Positions 1-12,084 of a stretch of DNA of 64,000 nucleotides are shown here, piece by piece. Both the position numbers and the translations under genes were made by a program. Position 1 is the stretch's first letter. Every line of letters begins with the position of its first letter. The DNA is taken from positions 13,941,863 to 14,005,862 of the forward strand of contig CM067299.1 of NCBI GenBank assembly GCA_034231615.1, given 5' to 3'. The DNA is from Meghimatium bilineatum (lineage: Eukaryota > Mollusca > Gastropoda > Stylommatophora > Philomycidae). Under the pieces are notes generated by a model. The model was not told the DNA's origin, searched no databases, and saw only the letters and a list, made by a program, of their open reading frames with translations.

Positions 1-534
1 GTGTGCCAACAAGAGTAACTATGAATAAAATATAGAAAAATCAAGTTCTTACTGTAAAATCTAAAACTTAACTACACTTTTTTGTAATGATTCTACAAAA
101 AATATCAAAAGTATCGTAATTGTGAAAAATCGGTAGAACCTATGGAATAATTAATAGCGATACTTTTACTTCATTGATATTCTAAAGTTGCATGCCAAAG
201 ATCTCTACTATCTATAAAGTAGTTGCGGAGAAAATTGCTTCCAATCATGTTTATGCATTAGTAAAATAATAAATAACCAAATGGTCAGAGGGTGTCCGAC
301 AAAGTGGATGGTGCCGCAGTAACCTGTTTTAGTAACAGTAACCTGTTTTAGTAAAGTGTTTTAGTAACCTGTTTACCTCATTTTGCGTTACTATTAGAAT
401 TAGTAAACAGACTATAATCTTGGTTTATTAGTAAACAGATTATAATCTTGGTTTTTTTAATTTTTATTTTAAGCATCTGTTGGCCAATTAAGTCACATCA
501 CCTCAAGGAGCTAGCCTCGATTGAAAAAAAGTCA
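1..534. other. AT-rich DNA without a gene
   Basis: I see no coding signal here. A short motif around CCTGTTTTAGTAA is repeated about three times at 320-380. The stretch at about 291-325 resembles 23391-23425 (both contain GTCCGAC followed by GTGCCGCAGTAACC), so it is probably the edge of a dispersed repeat. Confidence 0.5.
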
Positions 535-1190
535 GATTATTCCAATTATTACAATCACCAAACCAAAATCAGAAAAACTGGAGATATGCAGAAATAAATC
601 CCTACTAGAAATGTACAGACGACATAAAACTCAACTAAGTAAAGTTATTTAACTAGGCAGAGTGTTCTCGAAAGACGGGAGACTGGAGTAGAGAAATAGA
701 GACAAGATGTCAGAAAGCAAACGCAGTTTTATATCAATTGCTGAAACACCAGAACATCGACATTATCACCAACATAACATTAACAAGCAGTTTTAATGTC
801 GGACAATGTGCCACCAATGCCAAGACCTTAACCCTGACAGAGAAACTGGAACACAAACTCGTTGTATGCGAAATGAAGCGCCTGAGAACAGTACTGTGAG
901 TACAAAAAGGGATAGAATAAACAATGGCACTATAAGAAATCTGATTAAAACAATATCGTGCAAAGAATACATAGACACACAAAAGATCAAATGCTTCGGA
1001 AATCTAATCTGAATTGAACCAGATCGCATTCCATCGATAACCCCCAATAAAAGATCATCTGAAAAGAGAAACAGAGGTAGACCCAGACGAAGATTGATAG
1101 ATGACATCAGAGAAATGATGATGATGATGGTGTTCCTCGTTCGCAAGCGAATGAGCATGGCATGAAAAACAATAAATGTGATGAAAAAAG
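535..1190 (+). mobile_element. LINE-A reverse transcriptase 3' part, decayed
   Basis: Translated in shifting frames, this gives the C-terminal part of a non-LTR retrotransposon polymerase. Recognisable pieces are a TLTEKLEHKLVVCEMKRLRT segment (about 825-890), then IRNLIKTISCKEYIDTQKIK (about 935-995), which match the post-RT linker of the copies at 39335 and 12895. There are several stops and frame changes, so this is a dead, 5'-truncated copy. The exact clade (RTE-like) is inference. Confidence 0.7.
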
Positions 1191-1615
1191 TAGAAAAACA
1201 ACAAAACATTTGTGATTGTCTAATTTGGTTTGTGAGTTCGTAGATGCCTAATGAGTCCGATTCGTACCAGGAAAGTTCAAGAAACTTCTATCAGAGAAAC
1301 AATATAACACCAAGTCTGCACTACGGCAGCATGGCGTCTAGCGACACACATGGAATAGGACAAGACAACGAATTCGAATTATTTAGCTGGGGGGGGGGGG
1401 ATTATTGAATAAAGTGATAAAGTGTTGAACAAACACAACGGTGGTATTTCTGCCACACCAGCATGCCAAATGTCATGAAAGCTCAAAGTGCCCGTATCTC
1501 GCTGCTTGTGCACAAACTATATCATGACTCGAAAATTGTAATACTCGTACTTTCTCGTGCATCTTCGTGCCTGGTCCCTATCTTTCAAAATATTAGTACT
1601 GATCAGTCGCTGGAT
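1191..1615. other. no gene seen
   Basis: There is no coding or recognised repeat signal apart from a run of ten G near 1390. Confidence 0.5.
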
Positions 1616-1735
1616 AAATCAAAACTTTACATATAATACTGACTTGAATATCGATAAATCAACAACGTTACATATAATACTGACTTGAATATCGATAAAT
1701 CAAAACTTTACATATAATACGGACTTGAATATTGA
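1616..1735. repeat. 40-bp tandem repeat, 3 copies
   Basis: Three head-to-tail units of 40 bp carry TTTACATATAATACTGACTT followed by GAATATCGAT. Only a few substitutions separate the units. Confidence 0.9.
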
Positions 1736-1964
1736 TAATTGAATTGTGATTTGCTTTTCAGTGTAACATTACATGCGGACCGGATGCATATCGACACCGT
1801 GACGTACTGTGTGTGAAAAGACATGGGAAGAAACTTAACCAAGTTGTTAAGGAAGATAATTGTCATCAGGAAGATAGACCATCTCATTCAGACCGTGTGG
1901 TCCATTTCCTGCATGTAAACCCCAGTGGTTTGTAATGTCTTGGACTCAGGTGAGAGAATCCACT

Positions 1965-2316
1965 TTTTTCTCGCCCCTCTCTCCTCTCTCTCTCTTGATC
2001 TCTCTCTCTCTCTTTATCTCTCTCTCTCTCTCTCGAGTGTTTGCATTCGCGTTAAAAGACTGTGTAGATACTTAGTTGACTTTGTCCATTGTTGCTCGTG
2101 TCCATCGCGTTGGGTCTCACATCAGAGTTGCCTCATTAATAAATACACTATTTGTTGCATGACATTGATGTTGCGGAGCCTCAAGGTGCGAATCACTCAT
2201 TTAGTCCACCATTTTTCTTAGTCTTTCTCTATCTCTCTTTCGCTCTCTCTCTCTCTTTATCTCTCTCTTTATCTCTCTCCTTTATCTCTCTTTATCTCTC
2301 TCTTTATCTCTCTTTA

Positions 2317-2356
<40 letters not shown>

Positions 2357-2360
2357 TGAT
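1965..2360. repeat. CT-rich microsatellite, interrupted
   Basis: Two CT/TCTCTTTA-rich tracts (about 1970-2035 and 2222-2355) flank about 185 bp of non-repeat DNA. Open frames here are low-complexity serine/leucine artefacts. Confidence 0.9.
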
Positions 2361-3225
2361 TTCCAGTTTCATTGTGTAAACTTCATAAGCTGAAAATGTT
2401 GAATTAATTCTCATGATGACAAAATCGTTTATTCTATTCTTTACTTTTTAGGAACTGATAATGTCCACGCAAAACTTCTGATTTCTTTATTTCATATACA
2501 CTATTTCCTTGTTTTCTTTACTTTTATCTTGGACATCTCATTGCACAAATCACAGCTAACTTTCATGCTTTTGTGTCTATGTTTGACATTGGTAACCGAG
2601 TGTTGGTATAACTATAGTGTTTATCATCTGGCTGTGCTTTTAAACTGAACTATCATAAGCAAATAAGAATGCAGCAGACGGGATTTGAACTAAATCCGTT
2701 CAGCTGGCACCTATTCTCCTCGAAACTTTAATGAACACATTTTCCAAATTTGGACCAATCTGCTTCTTTAAATAAAAATATGCAATTTTAGTAAGGACTT
2801 CAATGTACATACTCTCAAACTACTATGGATTATAACCGGTCGAATGAGCACACAGACAACAACAGCACACATTGAACTATCACTGAAACATCACGGAATT
2901 TCAGAAATGGTGAAAACTGTTCAATGTGTTGAAAATCTGACGTATATTCACCCTTCATAACATTTTGGAGCAATCCCGACCTTCTACAATTGAAATCCTA
3001 ACACGTGAATGTAACAGTTGATTTAGCAGATTCCTGTTTTCTAACCTAACAACAGAGACTTCTTTGTTCTTTTCATTTGCCTGGGACACCTGAGCGGCCT
3101 ATCGTAGTGAGTGACAAGGAATATTGTAGTCATACTATGTTTTATTGCGTGTTTCTGTCGAAATGTAAAAAAAAAAATCTTACCTGAGCGGATTTTTATA
3201 TTGACTTGTTAGTACTTATATTGTG
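2361..3225. other. no gene seen
   Basis: This is AT-rich unique-looking DNA. I see no long frame, RNA gene or recognised repeat. Confidence 0.4.
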
Positions 3226-3430
3226 GGACCGCGTAGCGCAGTGGTTGACGCACTGGCTTCGCATATAAGTGGTCCTGAGTTCATTTCCTAGTTGAGACGG
3301 AAATGTTTTCAGATGGGGTCGACCCAGCCTTAATTGGGTACCAAATTCAGCCGGAAAGTAAAGACTGGGAGGAAGTAGAGATGGCTATAGTCCTCATAAA
3401 GCAGAGCCACTGAAATGTGAGATTTCTAAC
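3226..3430 (+). mobile_element. tRNA-derived SINE
   Basis: The head resembles a tRNA: a box-A-like GTAGCGCAGTGGTTGACGC at about 3233 and a box-B-like GGTCCTGAGTTCATTTCC about 35 bp later. The body follows with GTCGACCCAGCCTTAATTGG, then GGAAAGTAAAGACTGGGAGG. The head-plus-body structure is that of a SINE rather than a functional tRNA, because no acceptor stem closes. Confidence 0.75.
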
Positions 3431-4203
3431 ATATCACACCGCTGTGACATTAATATATTATATGGGTAAACTTATATGGGAACAATGCAGTGAATATGTT
3501 TCGATCTCCAGGAATTTCGAAAGACGTACAATATAGTATTTCTCCAGAATGTTCCTTTCATACCCATAAGACTGCAACTCTCTACGGTAGGCTCTGCTTT
3601 TGCAGAAGCGTATTAATCATAAAATATATGTGGATGTAGAAAATAGAATCCATTATTTTATATGTAGGCATCGAATCACATCAAATTTCGCAATATATAT
3701 ATACATTGCCCTACTTTTGACCAAATGAAAAAAAATGAAATATGACAGCATAGTTTCAATAAAGCCAGTCGTCAATGGTAGATGAATTAATGTTATCACA
3801 GAAAATTGTTTTGAAAGAAAATTTCACAGTTTGCAGAGAGACATTTTGTGAAAGATACAATGCACTATATATTGCTAAGGGAATATTTCAGTATACTACT
3901 CTATTGCATTCTACAGGAAGTTGACATGTTATATGTAACTCTTTTCAATAAGAAGCTCTCATTTATAGGGCGATCATAAGAATTACCAAACTTACAAAAA
4001 CTTAGATTGTTTAATTAATGTGTGCATAAAACATGTATTGACATGTGGATAAGAACACTGGATCCACACAGGTAATACATACTAAATTAAACACCTCTGA
4101 AAAATTTCCTTTCTAAGAATGTTGAACATAAAATGAACAGATTTTAAAACAAACAATTTACTAAGAAAAGAAACAAACCAAGAAAGTGTATCAAGTTGTA
4201 TAA
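3431..4203. other. no gene seen
   Basis: This is AT-rich DNA with no open frame or repeat that I can support. Confidence 0.4.
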
Positions 4204-4745
4204 GAAGACCCCCATCGAGACCAGCACCGTGCAGAGGTGATGGGGCTTAGTTCAGCCATCAGGGGCTGGAAACTAAGACTGGTCGGGCAGTCCCACTCGA
4301 GCAGCAGGACCATAGTCCTGCCCAAGTAAGCAGAGTGCTGAAGACGGAGGCATCCAGCCAAAAGGCGCACAGATAATCAGGATGCCACGCACAAAACACA
4401 ATGGAAACATGTCTACATCTATAAATAGTTATAATAAACGTTCAGACAGGGACTGTGCCGGGCCCTATACCTCGAAAGGGCCCAACCTCAGTTACTGGAA
4501 GTCCTTCTCAATTTCCCCGAGGAGCTATGAGGCAAGGGAATAGAGCTACATATACTTCAAGAGTGTTCTGAGCATGAAACGCTGAGGCAGACATATTGGC
4601 CAGAGGAAACAACACTGGAATCAAAGCTCTATGGGACACTGTATGAGCTACAAAAGACAGTGAGTTTTATTAAGGAGACAGAATTACAGATATAGACATG
4701 TTTCAAGTGAACGAAAGAAGAAGAAGAAGAAGAAGAAGAAGAAGA
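4204..4745 (+). mobile_element. SINE-C, long copy with (GAA)n tail
   Basis: It starts with CCCATCGAGACCAGCACCG and contains AGGACCATAGTCCTGCCCAAG. It ends in a (GAA)n tract (4704-4743) preceded by GTGAACGAAAG. The reverse-strand copy at 12085-12335 matches both ends. It is non-coding. The tail resembles that of SINE-A and SINE-B, so all three may use the same LINE machinery (inference). Confidence 0.65.
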
Positions 4746-6052
4746 CTGGAATTACATCAATCATGAACATAGAATGGATGAAGACAGACCTCCTAAACAA
4801 ATCATCGTGTGGAAGGCTGACGGCAAAGAAAAGTAAGGCACTAAGAACAAAAAACATTTAAACATACATTAACATTAACAATCAACAGAGAAAGCTCAGT
4901 ATTGTATGTAATAAATACACAAGAACTACAGAAACTTACAAGGAAGAGCTCAACATGAAAAGAAATTACTACTGCCCTATAAACCATCTTTGGCTCAGCG
5001 GAATAAATGAGATTTTCAATGAAAATTGTTCTCATAATCTAAATAATAATAATTTTCTAAAGGAAACATCAACAACAGAGATTAAAATTGAAACACATTT
5101 ATTGAAGACTATTCAGGAATTAACATAGAAAGGAACGTGAAAAATCCTAAATGACGTTCATATGTCACTTTGACACGATTCAGTAATGACTTTTACAGTT
5201 TCATCCCAAATTTGAATTAACATCTTGTGGTTTTATCTAAATTTGCTAAGCACAGTTTCAAAATTTCGACTGTTATTAGTTGTGCAACATCATTATATTT
5301 TCTAGCCATGTAACCTCACATCTTCGCCGGTTTCTTCTTTCTTTGACTTATTCACAGACCTGTCAGTTTCTACCACATTACTGCCACAGTCTTCGGTCGA
5401 CTTTTGCTGCTGCACTCTATGTTTTATTGTCCCTATCATGATAGAGATATTTTTGGTCTAAACGTTGATTCCGTGCATATATTCAAGGCAAAACTACTAT
5501 TTGATACTTTTAAAATTTAAAATAAAATATTAACCAACTACTTACAGTAAAAATAAATGTGCTAACTTACCATTCATTTTTTGTGTAATAGTGCAGTAAG
5601 CCGTGTGGAGCTGGGACTAAGACAAGACAGGTAAAATGTCTTGACGCCTCCTTCACTCCCAGCCCTGACTGCGACAAAGCAAACAAACCCTCAAGGCGAG
5701 AATCCTGCAATACACAACCTTGTACTAAGAAACATGCCGCAAACTCTGTGTCTCATCCATCAAATGAAGTCCTTCAGATGGATCGGTCAGTTTTCACAAA
5801 CAGTGAGTGGATATGTTCGTGTGTGTGTGATATGTGTGCGTGCATGCGTGCGTGTGTGTGACGATGAAGAAGTAACCCCTTTAGGTAAGAGCAGGTAGCT
5901 CTCGACAACCCATAACCATTCTTGCAACCCCACAGTTCCCTGGGGCAATACCTGTAAGTCGTTGTCTCAAAGGCGTTATTGTTTTAGGAGATTTATGGAT
6001 GCATGTTTATTAATCTAAGAACTTCAGTGCAGCAGTATCCAAGAATCATTAA
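4746..6052. other. no gene seen
   Basis: There is no supported gene. A short GT/GC-alternating tract lies at about 5815-5862. The 85-codon frame at 5641-5898 runs through that tract and shows no family resemblance. Confidence 0.4.
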
Positions 6053-6415
6053 AACCTGCTTGAAGCATAGCACACATATCTGGGCCAACCAGTTCATCAT
6101 TCTTCTGTTAGATATGTTGACCCATCTGCAATGATGAAACGTCTAGTATTCCCTGTCCCATTGGAGTCTGTCACAAAGAACAACAGTGCAATGTCCGCTG
6201 GTCTACATTTCATGGTCATCCATGGGGACCTTATGATAAAGACAAACGGAATACATTGGGACAAGACATGCAGTGACAATGATGATTTATTTCTGGATGT
6301 CAGACTATCCCCCAACTTTCCTTAGTCGCCTTCTATAACATGCCTGGAAAGAAGGAAGAAATCAGTGGCGATATTCTTTGCACCCTGACTTAGAATCCCA
6401 GGACTAGGTTGCCAC
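6053..6415. repeat. old dispersed repeat, SINE-B-like end
   Basis: The segment around 6320-6350 (CCTTAGTCGCCTTCTATAAC, then ATGCCTGGAA) closely resembles the corresponding part of the SINE-B copies at 51290 and 61815. The rest is too diverged to align by eye. Confidence 0.4.
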
Positions 6416-6439
6416 TCGAGTGATATGTATATATATTTT

Positions 6440-6506
<67 letters not shown>
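6440..6506. repeat. (TA)n microsatellite
   Basis: This is an almost pure TA tract of about 67 bp. It generates spurious tyrosine/isoleucine frames on both strands. Shorter TA tracts occur at 6820, 8531, 19752, 50818 and 62899. Confidence 0.95.
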
Positions 6507-6509
<3 letters not shown>

Positions 6510-6512
<3 letters not shown>

Positions 6513-6800
6513 GCAAATGAAAAACAGAATGATGTGGTGCTGACAGCGTCAAATGAAGAACAATGGTTAATAGTATCAGAAAGAGACAAAATGTTTTTTA
6601 TTTTGTGGGAGGCTATGATACAGGGTAGCTTGGAGAACATTGTTGCAACATGAAAGATTAAAGGCAAGAGAGGCAGAGAACGAGTGATTGTGAAAATTTT
6701 ATATATTTTAATATCGTAGATTGGCAAAGAGTTAACAGATCTTCATACAAAATGCTAAAGATTTAAATTTGTGAAGATCTATGGTCGTTTACATTAGTCA
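6510..6800 (+). mobile_element. LINE-E 3' end fragment
   Basis: Translation gives VLTASNEEQWLIVSERDKMF, then QGSLENIVAT and KGKRGRERV. These match the C-terminal region of a LINE polymerase seen better at 34570-35165 (QGCLENMVAIGKR). The tail after it (TGAAGATCTATGGTCGTTTA) matches the final conserved segment of the family. Frameshifts are present and it is non-functional. Confidence 0.65.
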
Positions 6801-7019
6801 GCGTGACACATGATGACTATATATATATATATAATAGCCGTGTTCTGTCATACTTTCCAGAACGCTCTAGAAATAGGGCATTTACGTCAAGGAATTCCCG
6901 TACGACATCCAATCAAAACGATTTGTGTCGTGATGTTATTCAAAGCAGATATTTTTGCATACTTCTGTATCGACTTGTTGTTAGTTATCTAAACTATACA
7001 TATTATTTGCTTTAAATGA

Positions 7020-8470
7020 TGGTGATGAAGATGATCCAATTGCAAGAAAGCGTAAAAATATTTTTTTTTTAAAGCAAAAAGCTAGATGGTTGAGTCGTCA
7101 AAGTCAAGAGTCACTCGCTCGGATTCGTGCCGCAAATGCTGCAGAGATTAGACATAGAATTGAAAGAGAGATGCAAAGAATTGATTAAGAAACCCTTAAA
7201 CAAAAACAAACACGACTTGCTAAGGATATTGATTTGCATCGGCGTCGAGCTAAGCTAGAATCACCAGCGCAAAGAGAAAATCGACAAGCTATGAATAAAG
7301 AATGCCAACCATCGTCACAGACAGCATGAAACTCTTGAGCAAGCATAGAGACGTTGAACTGCAGATCTCGATGCTCATTCATTGACACAAATGCGTCGAA
7401 ATCAAGCAATTTCCAATGAAGCAGAAAATTTAGCTGAGTAACGTGTTACTGCATATAACTGTGGAATTTTTTCGATATTATATGTCAATTTTGCGGTACT
7501 AAAATTTTTATAGCAACTTTACAAGTTGTTGCCGAAAGGGAAAGATTATGCTCCCAAAGCAAAAAGACATCCATGGTAATAAGCTGCAGTATCACCAGTT
7601 CCTGCGCTTTATGATATCTGATAATACACACCCTAAATACACACATTTTATGCTATCTGATAATACACACCCTAAATACACACACTTTATGCTATCTGAT
7701 GATACACACCCTAAATACACACACTTTATGATATCTGATAATACACACCCTAAATACACACATTTTATTCTATCTGATAATACACACCCTAAATACACAC
7801 ATTTTATGCTATCAGATAATACACACCCTTTTATATTCTCTATTTTACATAATATTCTCTATTGTAATAGCGCTCTTTCTTTCGCGTAAATGGGAGCAAA
7901 AATACGGATTGTCAAGGTCGAGATCCATATGTTTTAAAAGTTCATGGCCACATTTACCATCGAACTTCACATATACAACCGCCATACATCAAAATTCCAC
8001 AGTTAGCTCAGTTGTATGTTTTGGACAGTACACACGCAACAGATGTTCGACAAGCACACACAACAAATGTTACATGCGAAAGAGAAATTCTTGATAAAAT
8101 CGATCGATTTATCGTCAACACAATAGACTAGCACAGTTGTATCAGTTAATGTGTGATATTGAAACAAGAGAGATTCAGAATGATGCTCAAACTGGAAGAG
8201 AAATCCCAATAGTAAACATGATCTTCAAACGCGATCGTCAATATAATCAGCGTCGTTACAATGAGCCAACATCTAACGAAGTTGCAATAGTTTTCGTCAA
8301 CGAAGATGGATAACCACCTTTTAACCCCGAAATTCACATTTACCCATTGAATTCAGAGACTCTAACAAAGTGGTTCATTAATATCAATATACTTAGCTCG
8401 AATATGAATACAATGTCATACTCACTTTTGTTCCCATACAGTAAGCCGGGAAGCATATTGGCAATGTGAG
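7020..8470 (+). mobile_element. Helitron N-terminal coding fragment, decayed
   Basis: A basic Arg/Glu-rich segment (about 7030-7330: RIRAANAAEIRHRIEREMQR and DLHRRRAKLESPAQRENRQA) is followed by NSALSFA (about 7867) and GRDPYVLKVHGHIYHRTSH (from about 7916). Next come QLAQLYVLDSTHATDVR, then FKRDRQYNQRRYNEPTSNEV and NPEIHIYPLNSETLTKWFIN (to about 8395), and SYSLLFPYSKPG. This order is that of the region upstream of the Rep (HUH) domain in animal Helitron Rep-helicases. The homology stops near 8470, so the Rep motif and helicase are missing. Stops occur at about 8129 and 8312 and there are frame changes. An in-frame minisatellite lies inside it. Confidence 0.8.
7616..7829 (+). repeat. 39-bp tandem repeat inside the Helitron frame
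   Basis: There are five full units and one partial unit of 39 bp starting at 7616, 7655, 7694, 7733, 7772 and 7811. Each encodes a 13-residue unit close to SDNTHPKYTHFML. Because 39 is a multiple of three, the frame 7548-7889 stays open through the array. Confidence 0.95.
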
Positions 8471-8549
8471 ACATATCAGGGTAAGCAATACAATAAATTT
8501 CGTCCGACGGGACCCGAACGAATCTAGTATATATATATATATATAATAA

Positions 8550-8795
8550 ATGCATATAATGGAAATACATGGGCCACGTTTTAAGACTAGATAACAATAG
8601 AATAACCCAGCAAGCCTTTACGTGGGCACTTACGAAGGTAAAAGAAAACGAGGAAGGCATAGGCATAAAGCAACCCTAGAAAACACCATTCTTGAAGTAG
8701 TGGAAATAATAGACTGCAAGACCATACAAGAACTAAAACTGCAGGCAGAACCGCATCACAATGAGAATCGAAACCTCTGCTCTATGTGCTGCCTT
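8550..8795 (+). mobile_element. LINE 3' end fragment (LINE-D-like)
   Basis: KYMGHVLRLDNNRITQQAF (8560-8620) joins, after a frameshift near 8625, to YEGKRKRGRHRHKATLENTI. This is the usual C-terminal segment of LINE polymerases (GHVLRM...GKRKRGRP...). It is truncated on both sides. Confidence 0.65.
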
Positions 8796-8796
8796 T

Positions 8797-8940
8797 TGAA
8801 CGAAAGGAACACATTGACTAATATGTATTACTATATATATTAGTTATTTTGTTCCTTTCGTACTATATGTCGTAATATATCGTACTATATTTCGTAATGT
8901 ATCGTACTATATTTCGTAATAAATATATATATAATTTTAT
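8797..8940. repeat. inverted repeat plus short AT tandem repeat
   Basis: GAACGAAAGGAACACATTGA at about 8798 pairs with TTATTTTGTTCCTTTCGTAC at about 8842, giving a hairpin with a TA-rich loop. It is followed by three or four copies of a CGTACTATATTTCGTAAT-like unit. Confidence 0.7.
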
Positions 8941-9174
8941 TATTATTATATACATAATGTTAAGTGAATATTGGAAAAATATATGTAAATGATTTTTATC
9001 ATTTAGCAGTTTTATGTAGAACTACACAAATATTCAATGTTTTAATCACACGGTTTTTATCAAGGTAAGGACATCTAATAGGACCACAGAATGGGACCAC
9101 AATAATTAAAATCCCATTAAACCTACCTTTATGTATTGCAAGTTCTCCATGTCAGACTCTTCGTATTTTAGTAG

Positions 9175-9420
9175 TTTGGAGATCTTTGGTGGTTAAGCCA
9201 GTCGCATTGTGCTCAAAATATCTCGAGTTCGGACCCCACTGTCTTGTTTACAAAGTGGATTTTATTTGGAAATCGGTGATGATTATTACTTGAGGCTTAG
9301 AAGTTAATGTGCAATGAGTAGTACTCTCAACAGGAGGAGTGCCACTTTGTGAAAGGCACGGAGTACATATGGGTGCACCCTAGTATATTTAAGTCAGTCC
9401 TTCACGGCGTTTCGACAATT
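9175..9420 (+). mobile_element. SINE-E (tRNA-like head)
   Basis: The head GGTGGTTAAGCCAGTCGCAT and the box-B-like GAGTTCGGACCCCACTG precede CTTGTTTACAAAGTGGATTT. The same order appears reverse-complemented at 14470-14715 and 16595-16870. Confidence 0.6.
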
Positions 9421-10240
9421 TTAACATCCTTATATTTCCTAACTTTAATAAACCAGTCTTTATGTTTAATTATCGTGATCTAATTTTCAAATCCCACAAT
9501 AATACTACGAAGTCAATCCTTTACCACATTAACCTTTAACTTGTGTATATCCACAGTACAGCCAATGTGTAAAGACAGCCAAAGCCCTTCATGGTGTCAA
9601 ATAGCCAAACAAGCACGGCTATGCTATTATACTCACTATAGAAAAAAGTGTTGCAACACATGTACCAACAAGGATCCAACGCATCATTGATAATTCTCCT
9701 GTATTTATTTTCAAAATATAATCTAATTATAAGTTATTTAAATTACTTACACGGCAAGAACTTTCTGTAATTTTTTTAAAATATTGCATTGATTTCTAGT
9801 GTTGCAACTATTCATGTATCAACCATTGAACTCTCTGTAGAGTACAGGTACTTGACAAACATATTTCTTCTTTATATATTACTTCCAGTTCTTTTCATAC
9901 CCCATCCATCTGTTGTTGTTTTTTGTTTGTTTGTTTTTTAAATTTATTTTTTTGTTTTTTTAGGTGGTTTGTTTTTTGTTGTTGTTTTTTTTTTGGTATT
10001 TTTGTTTGTTTTGTTTTTTGTCTTTCCTCCAGAGATTATCTGGTCTTCCTCTTTTTCTCTTGCTATGTGGATTCCAGAATAATGCATATTTTATAAAACT
10101 GTCCTCTTTTCACCTTAATGTATGCCCTATGGATCCTCAGTGTCGTTTCCTATATTATCTCTTTCTATATATGCGTGCGTGTGTGTGTTTAGTTCTTTCC
10201 ATGAGTTCCTCTTTGGATCATACAATTTCAAGCGTTCTAT
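9421..10240. other. T-rich DNA, no gene
   Basis: A T/TTG-rich low-complexity block lies at about 9915-10025. The open frame across it is phenylalanine/leucine-rich and not credible as a protein. Confidence 0.5.
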
Positions 10241-10540
10241 TGTAAGCAGAATGCTGAGCTGTAGAAGAATGTTGAGTGAGAGCATAATGGACAGGTAAAA
10301 AGACTAACGAAAACTTTATAAAAGAGTCAATGGCGACACGGTGGTCACTTAATAATATCAGAAAGATAAAATCTTTTTTTTTTTGGGAGGCACGCTATTA
10401 GACAGTGGAATTTGGAAAGCATAGTTATAATAGGTAATATAGAAGACAAGAGATATCAGAGACGACAACGTGAGGGAATACATGCTTATTTTATGCTCAT
10501 AAACTACCATTTCTCGTTTAAATTTGGACGTTCCAACTTG
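10241..10540 (+). mobile_element. LINE-E 3' end fragment
   Basis: It contains LYRRMLSESIMDR, then a region parallel to the copies at 6510 and 34570 (WNLESIVIIGNIEDKRYQRR, then QREG). It is frameshifted and truncated. Confidence 0.6.
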
Positions 10541-10849
10541 AAATTATCAAAGGGTCGCAGATTATATCTTCAGATAGTGTTCGAGCTGCGCACAAGTGGA
10601 AATGTGAGCCCAACTATATGACCAGTTCCGTTCCTAGCTAATCCTAGGTGTTCCTTTAAACACACCTCAAAAACATTTTTTGACAGTTATTCTGTTAAAT
10701 TTGTGATTGTTTTGAATAGAAATTATTATACGTATTTTTATAGTCAACTTTGTTATCTGTATTTATTACGAATTATCAGTATAGTAGTCAAAGGTTAGGG
10801 TTACTTAGAGAAGATAATAAATACTTAGTGCGTGTGTATGCGCGCGTGT
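10541..10849. other. no gene seen
   Basis: This is AT-rich DNA, with no feature recognised. Confidence 0.4.
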
Positions 10850-11120
10850 TTTTTCCTTCAGCGCCGAATACGGTGCATAGGACAGAAACCAATGATCTCC
10901 CGTTTGAGTGATGTGATGCTACTGTGTGTAATTCTTGCATGTTGTTGGCACATAGTCATGCCCTCTTTGATGGTTGGTCTATGAAGTATCTTTTAATCTT
11001 CCTGTATTTCTTTTCCATCTGGTGCAGATTGTAATGCTTGTAGCGGCAGTCTATTTTCATTCATTCTAGGTACATACACGATGAATAGGTTCATATTTTC
11101 TTCTTATTGTTGCAGAAATA
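10850..11120 (-). mobile_element. LINE-D 3' end fragment
   Basis: The reverse strand reads MNENRLPLQALQSAPDGKRN, then TGRLKD, followed after frame changes by a QELHTVASHHSNGRSLVSVL-type ending. It matches the + strand copy at 25190-25430 in both protein and DNA (GTAGCATCACATC). Confidence 0.7.
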
Positions 11121-11755
11121 TATCTCTGGTTGGTGTCTTCTCTTGTTTGTTTGACATAATTTAACTTCTTCCCCATTGCTTTTCTTACTTTTCAGCTTTT
11201 AAAACCATATGTTAATACGAATATTACATTGGAGTTAAACAGTCAGAGTTTGGTATATTTATACTTATTATTTTTGAGTTCCAGATGTATGAAGTGAGAT
11301 TGAATTTATTGGATGCAAAGGAATTTTGGTAGAAATCTCTTGCTGTATCTCTCCATGCGACCTGATTTTTGCTGGTCACGAATAACAAGAAAGTTATCAC
11401 CTTCTGAAGTGTTTATATATTGAGTGTGTTTAGAAATTTTAACATTTTTCATACATATCGTATGTTCATAAAGGAATGTTATATATATTGTTTAGAAAAT
11501 AACTACAGACAAAAAATGCGGTGCTGATATTTACGTCCTGATGAATAGGTAATTCAACCACCTTTGTTTCTTTGTATTATATTAGTATATATTACTTGTA
11601 CTAGACTTGTATGTAACTTCCATTGAAACCTTGCAGCTCTCATCTAACTTGTTACTCACTTGACATATTGTATTATTATTGTGTTCAGTCACTGTGTAGT
11701 ATGTACAATATGCTTATTTATGATTAATGAAGAAACATCAGAGAGTATTAGTAGA
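11121..11755. other. no gene seen
   Basis: This is AT-rich DNA. It may contain the 5' continuation of the adjacent LINE fragment, but I cannot support a frame. Confidence 0.4.
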
Positions 11756-11870
11756 ATAACACACGAAATTAGACAACAGAGTGATGGGATTTTTCTAATC
11801 ATTGGATACACTCACATAATTACACTCGAAAATCAGCGTTTCGACTAAAGACCTTTATCAAGAATATATT
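11756..11870 (-). mobile_element. Penelope-like element 3' terminus
   Basis: The reverse strand carries CTTGATAAAGGTCTTTAGTC, GAAACGCTGATTT and CCAATGATTAGAAAAA. This is the same 3' terminal block that follows the GIY-YIG coding region in the copy at 36965-38485. Only the terminus is present, a strong 5' truncation. Confidence 0.65.
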
Positions 11871-12084
11871 TACAACATAATTAACGACCAGTAAGAATAG
11901 AGAATTTTACTTGTTGTTTGTTAGGTTGTGAATATGTTTGGTGATTATAATAGAAATAATCAAAGCAGATACCCGATGTGTAGGGTTGGGGAAGAAGGAG
12001 AATGCTCCACACCATTTCAATTAAGTCCGCTCTACTAGAGTCTGAATTGCATGCATTGATTAGCGAGAATTTCACATAAACTGG

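Noticed and set aside
3226-3300. Functional tRNA gene
   Set aside because: Box A and box B are present, but I see no closed acceptor stem, and a SINE body follows directly.
6404-6727. Overlapping frames of 60-107 codons on both strands around 6400-6730
   Set aside because: They run through a (TA)n tract and give Tyr-Ile repeats. The only real signal nearby is a LINE-E end.
7592-7798. Reverse frame with CVYLGCVLSD repeats
   Set aside because: It is the antisense shadow of the 39-bp array. The sense frame has Helitron homology on both sides.
9964-10245. 93-codon hydrophobic frame as a membrane protein
   Set aside because: It starts in a T/G-rich low-complexity tract that explains the Phe/Leu run, and it has no other support.
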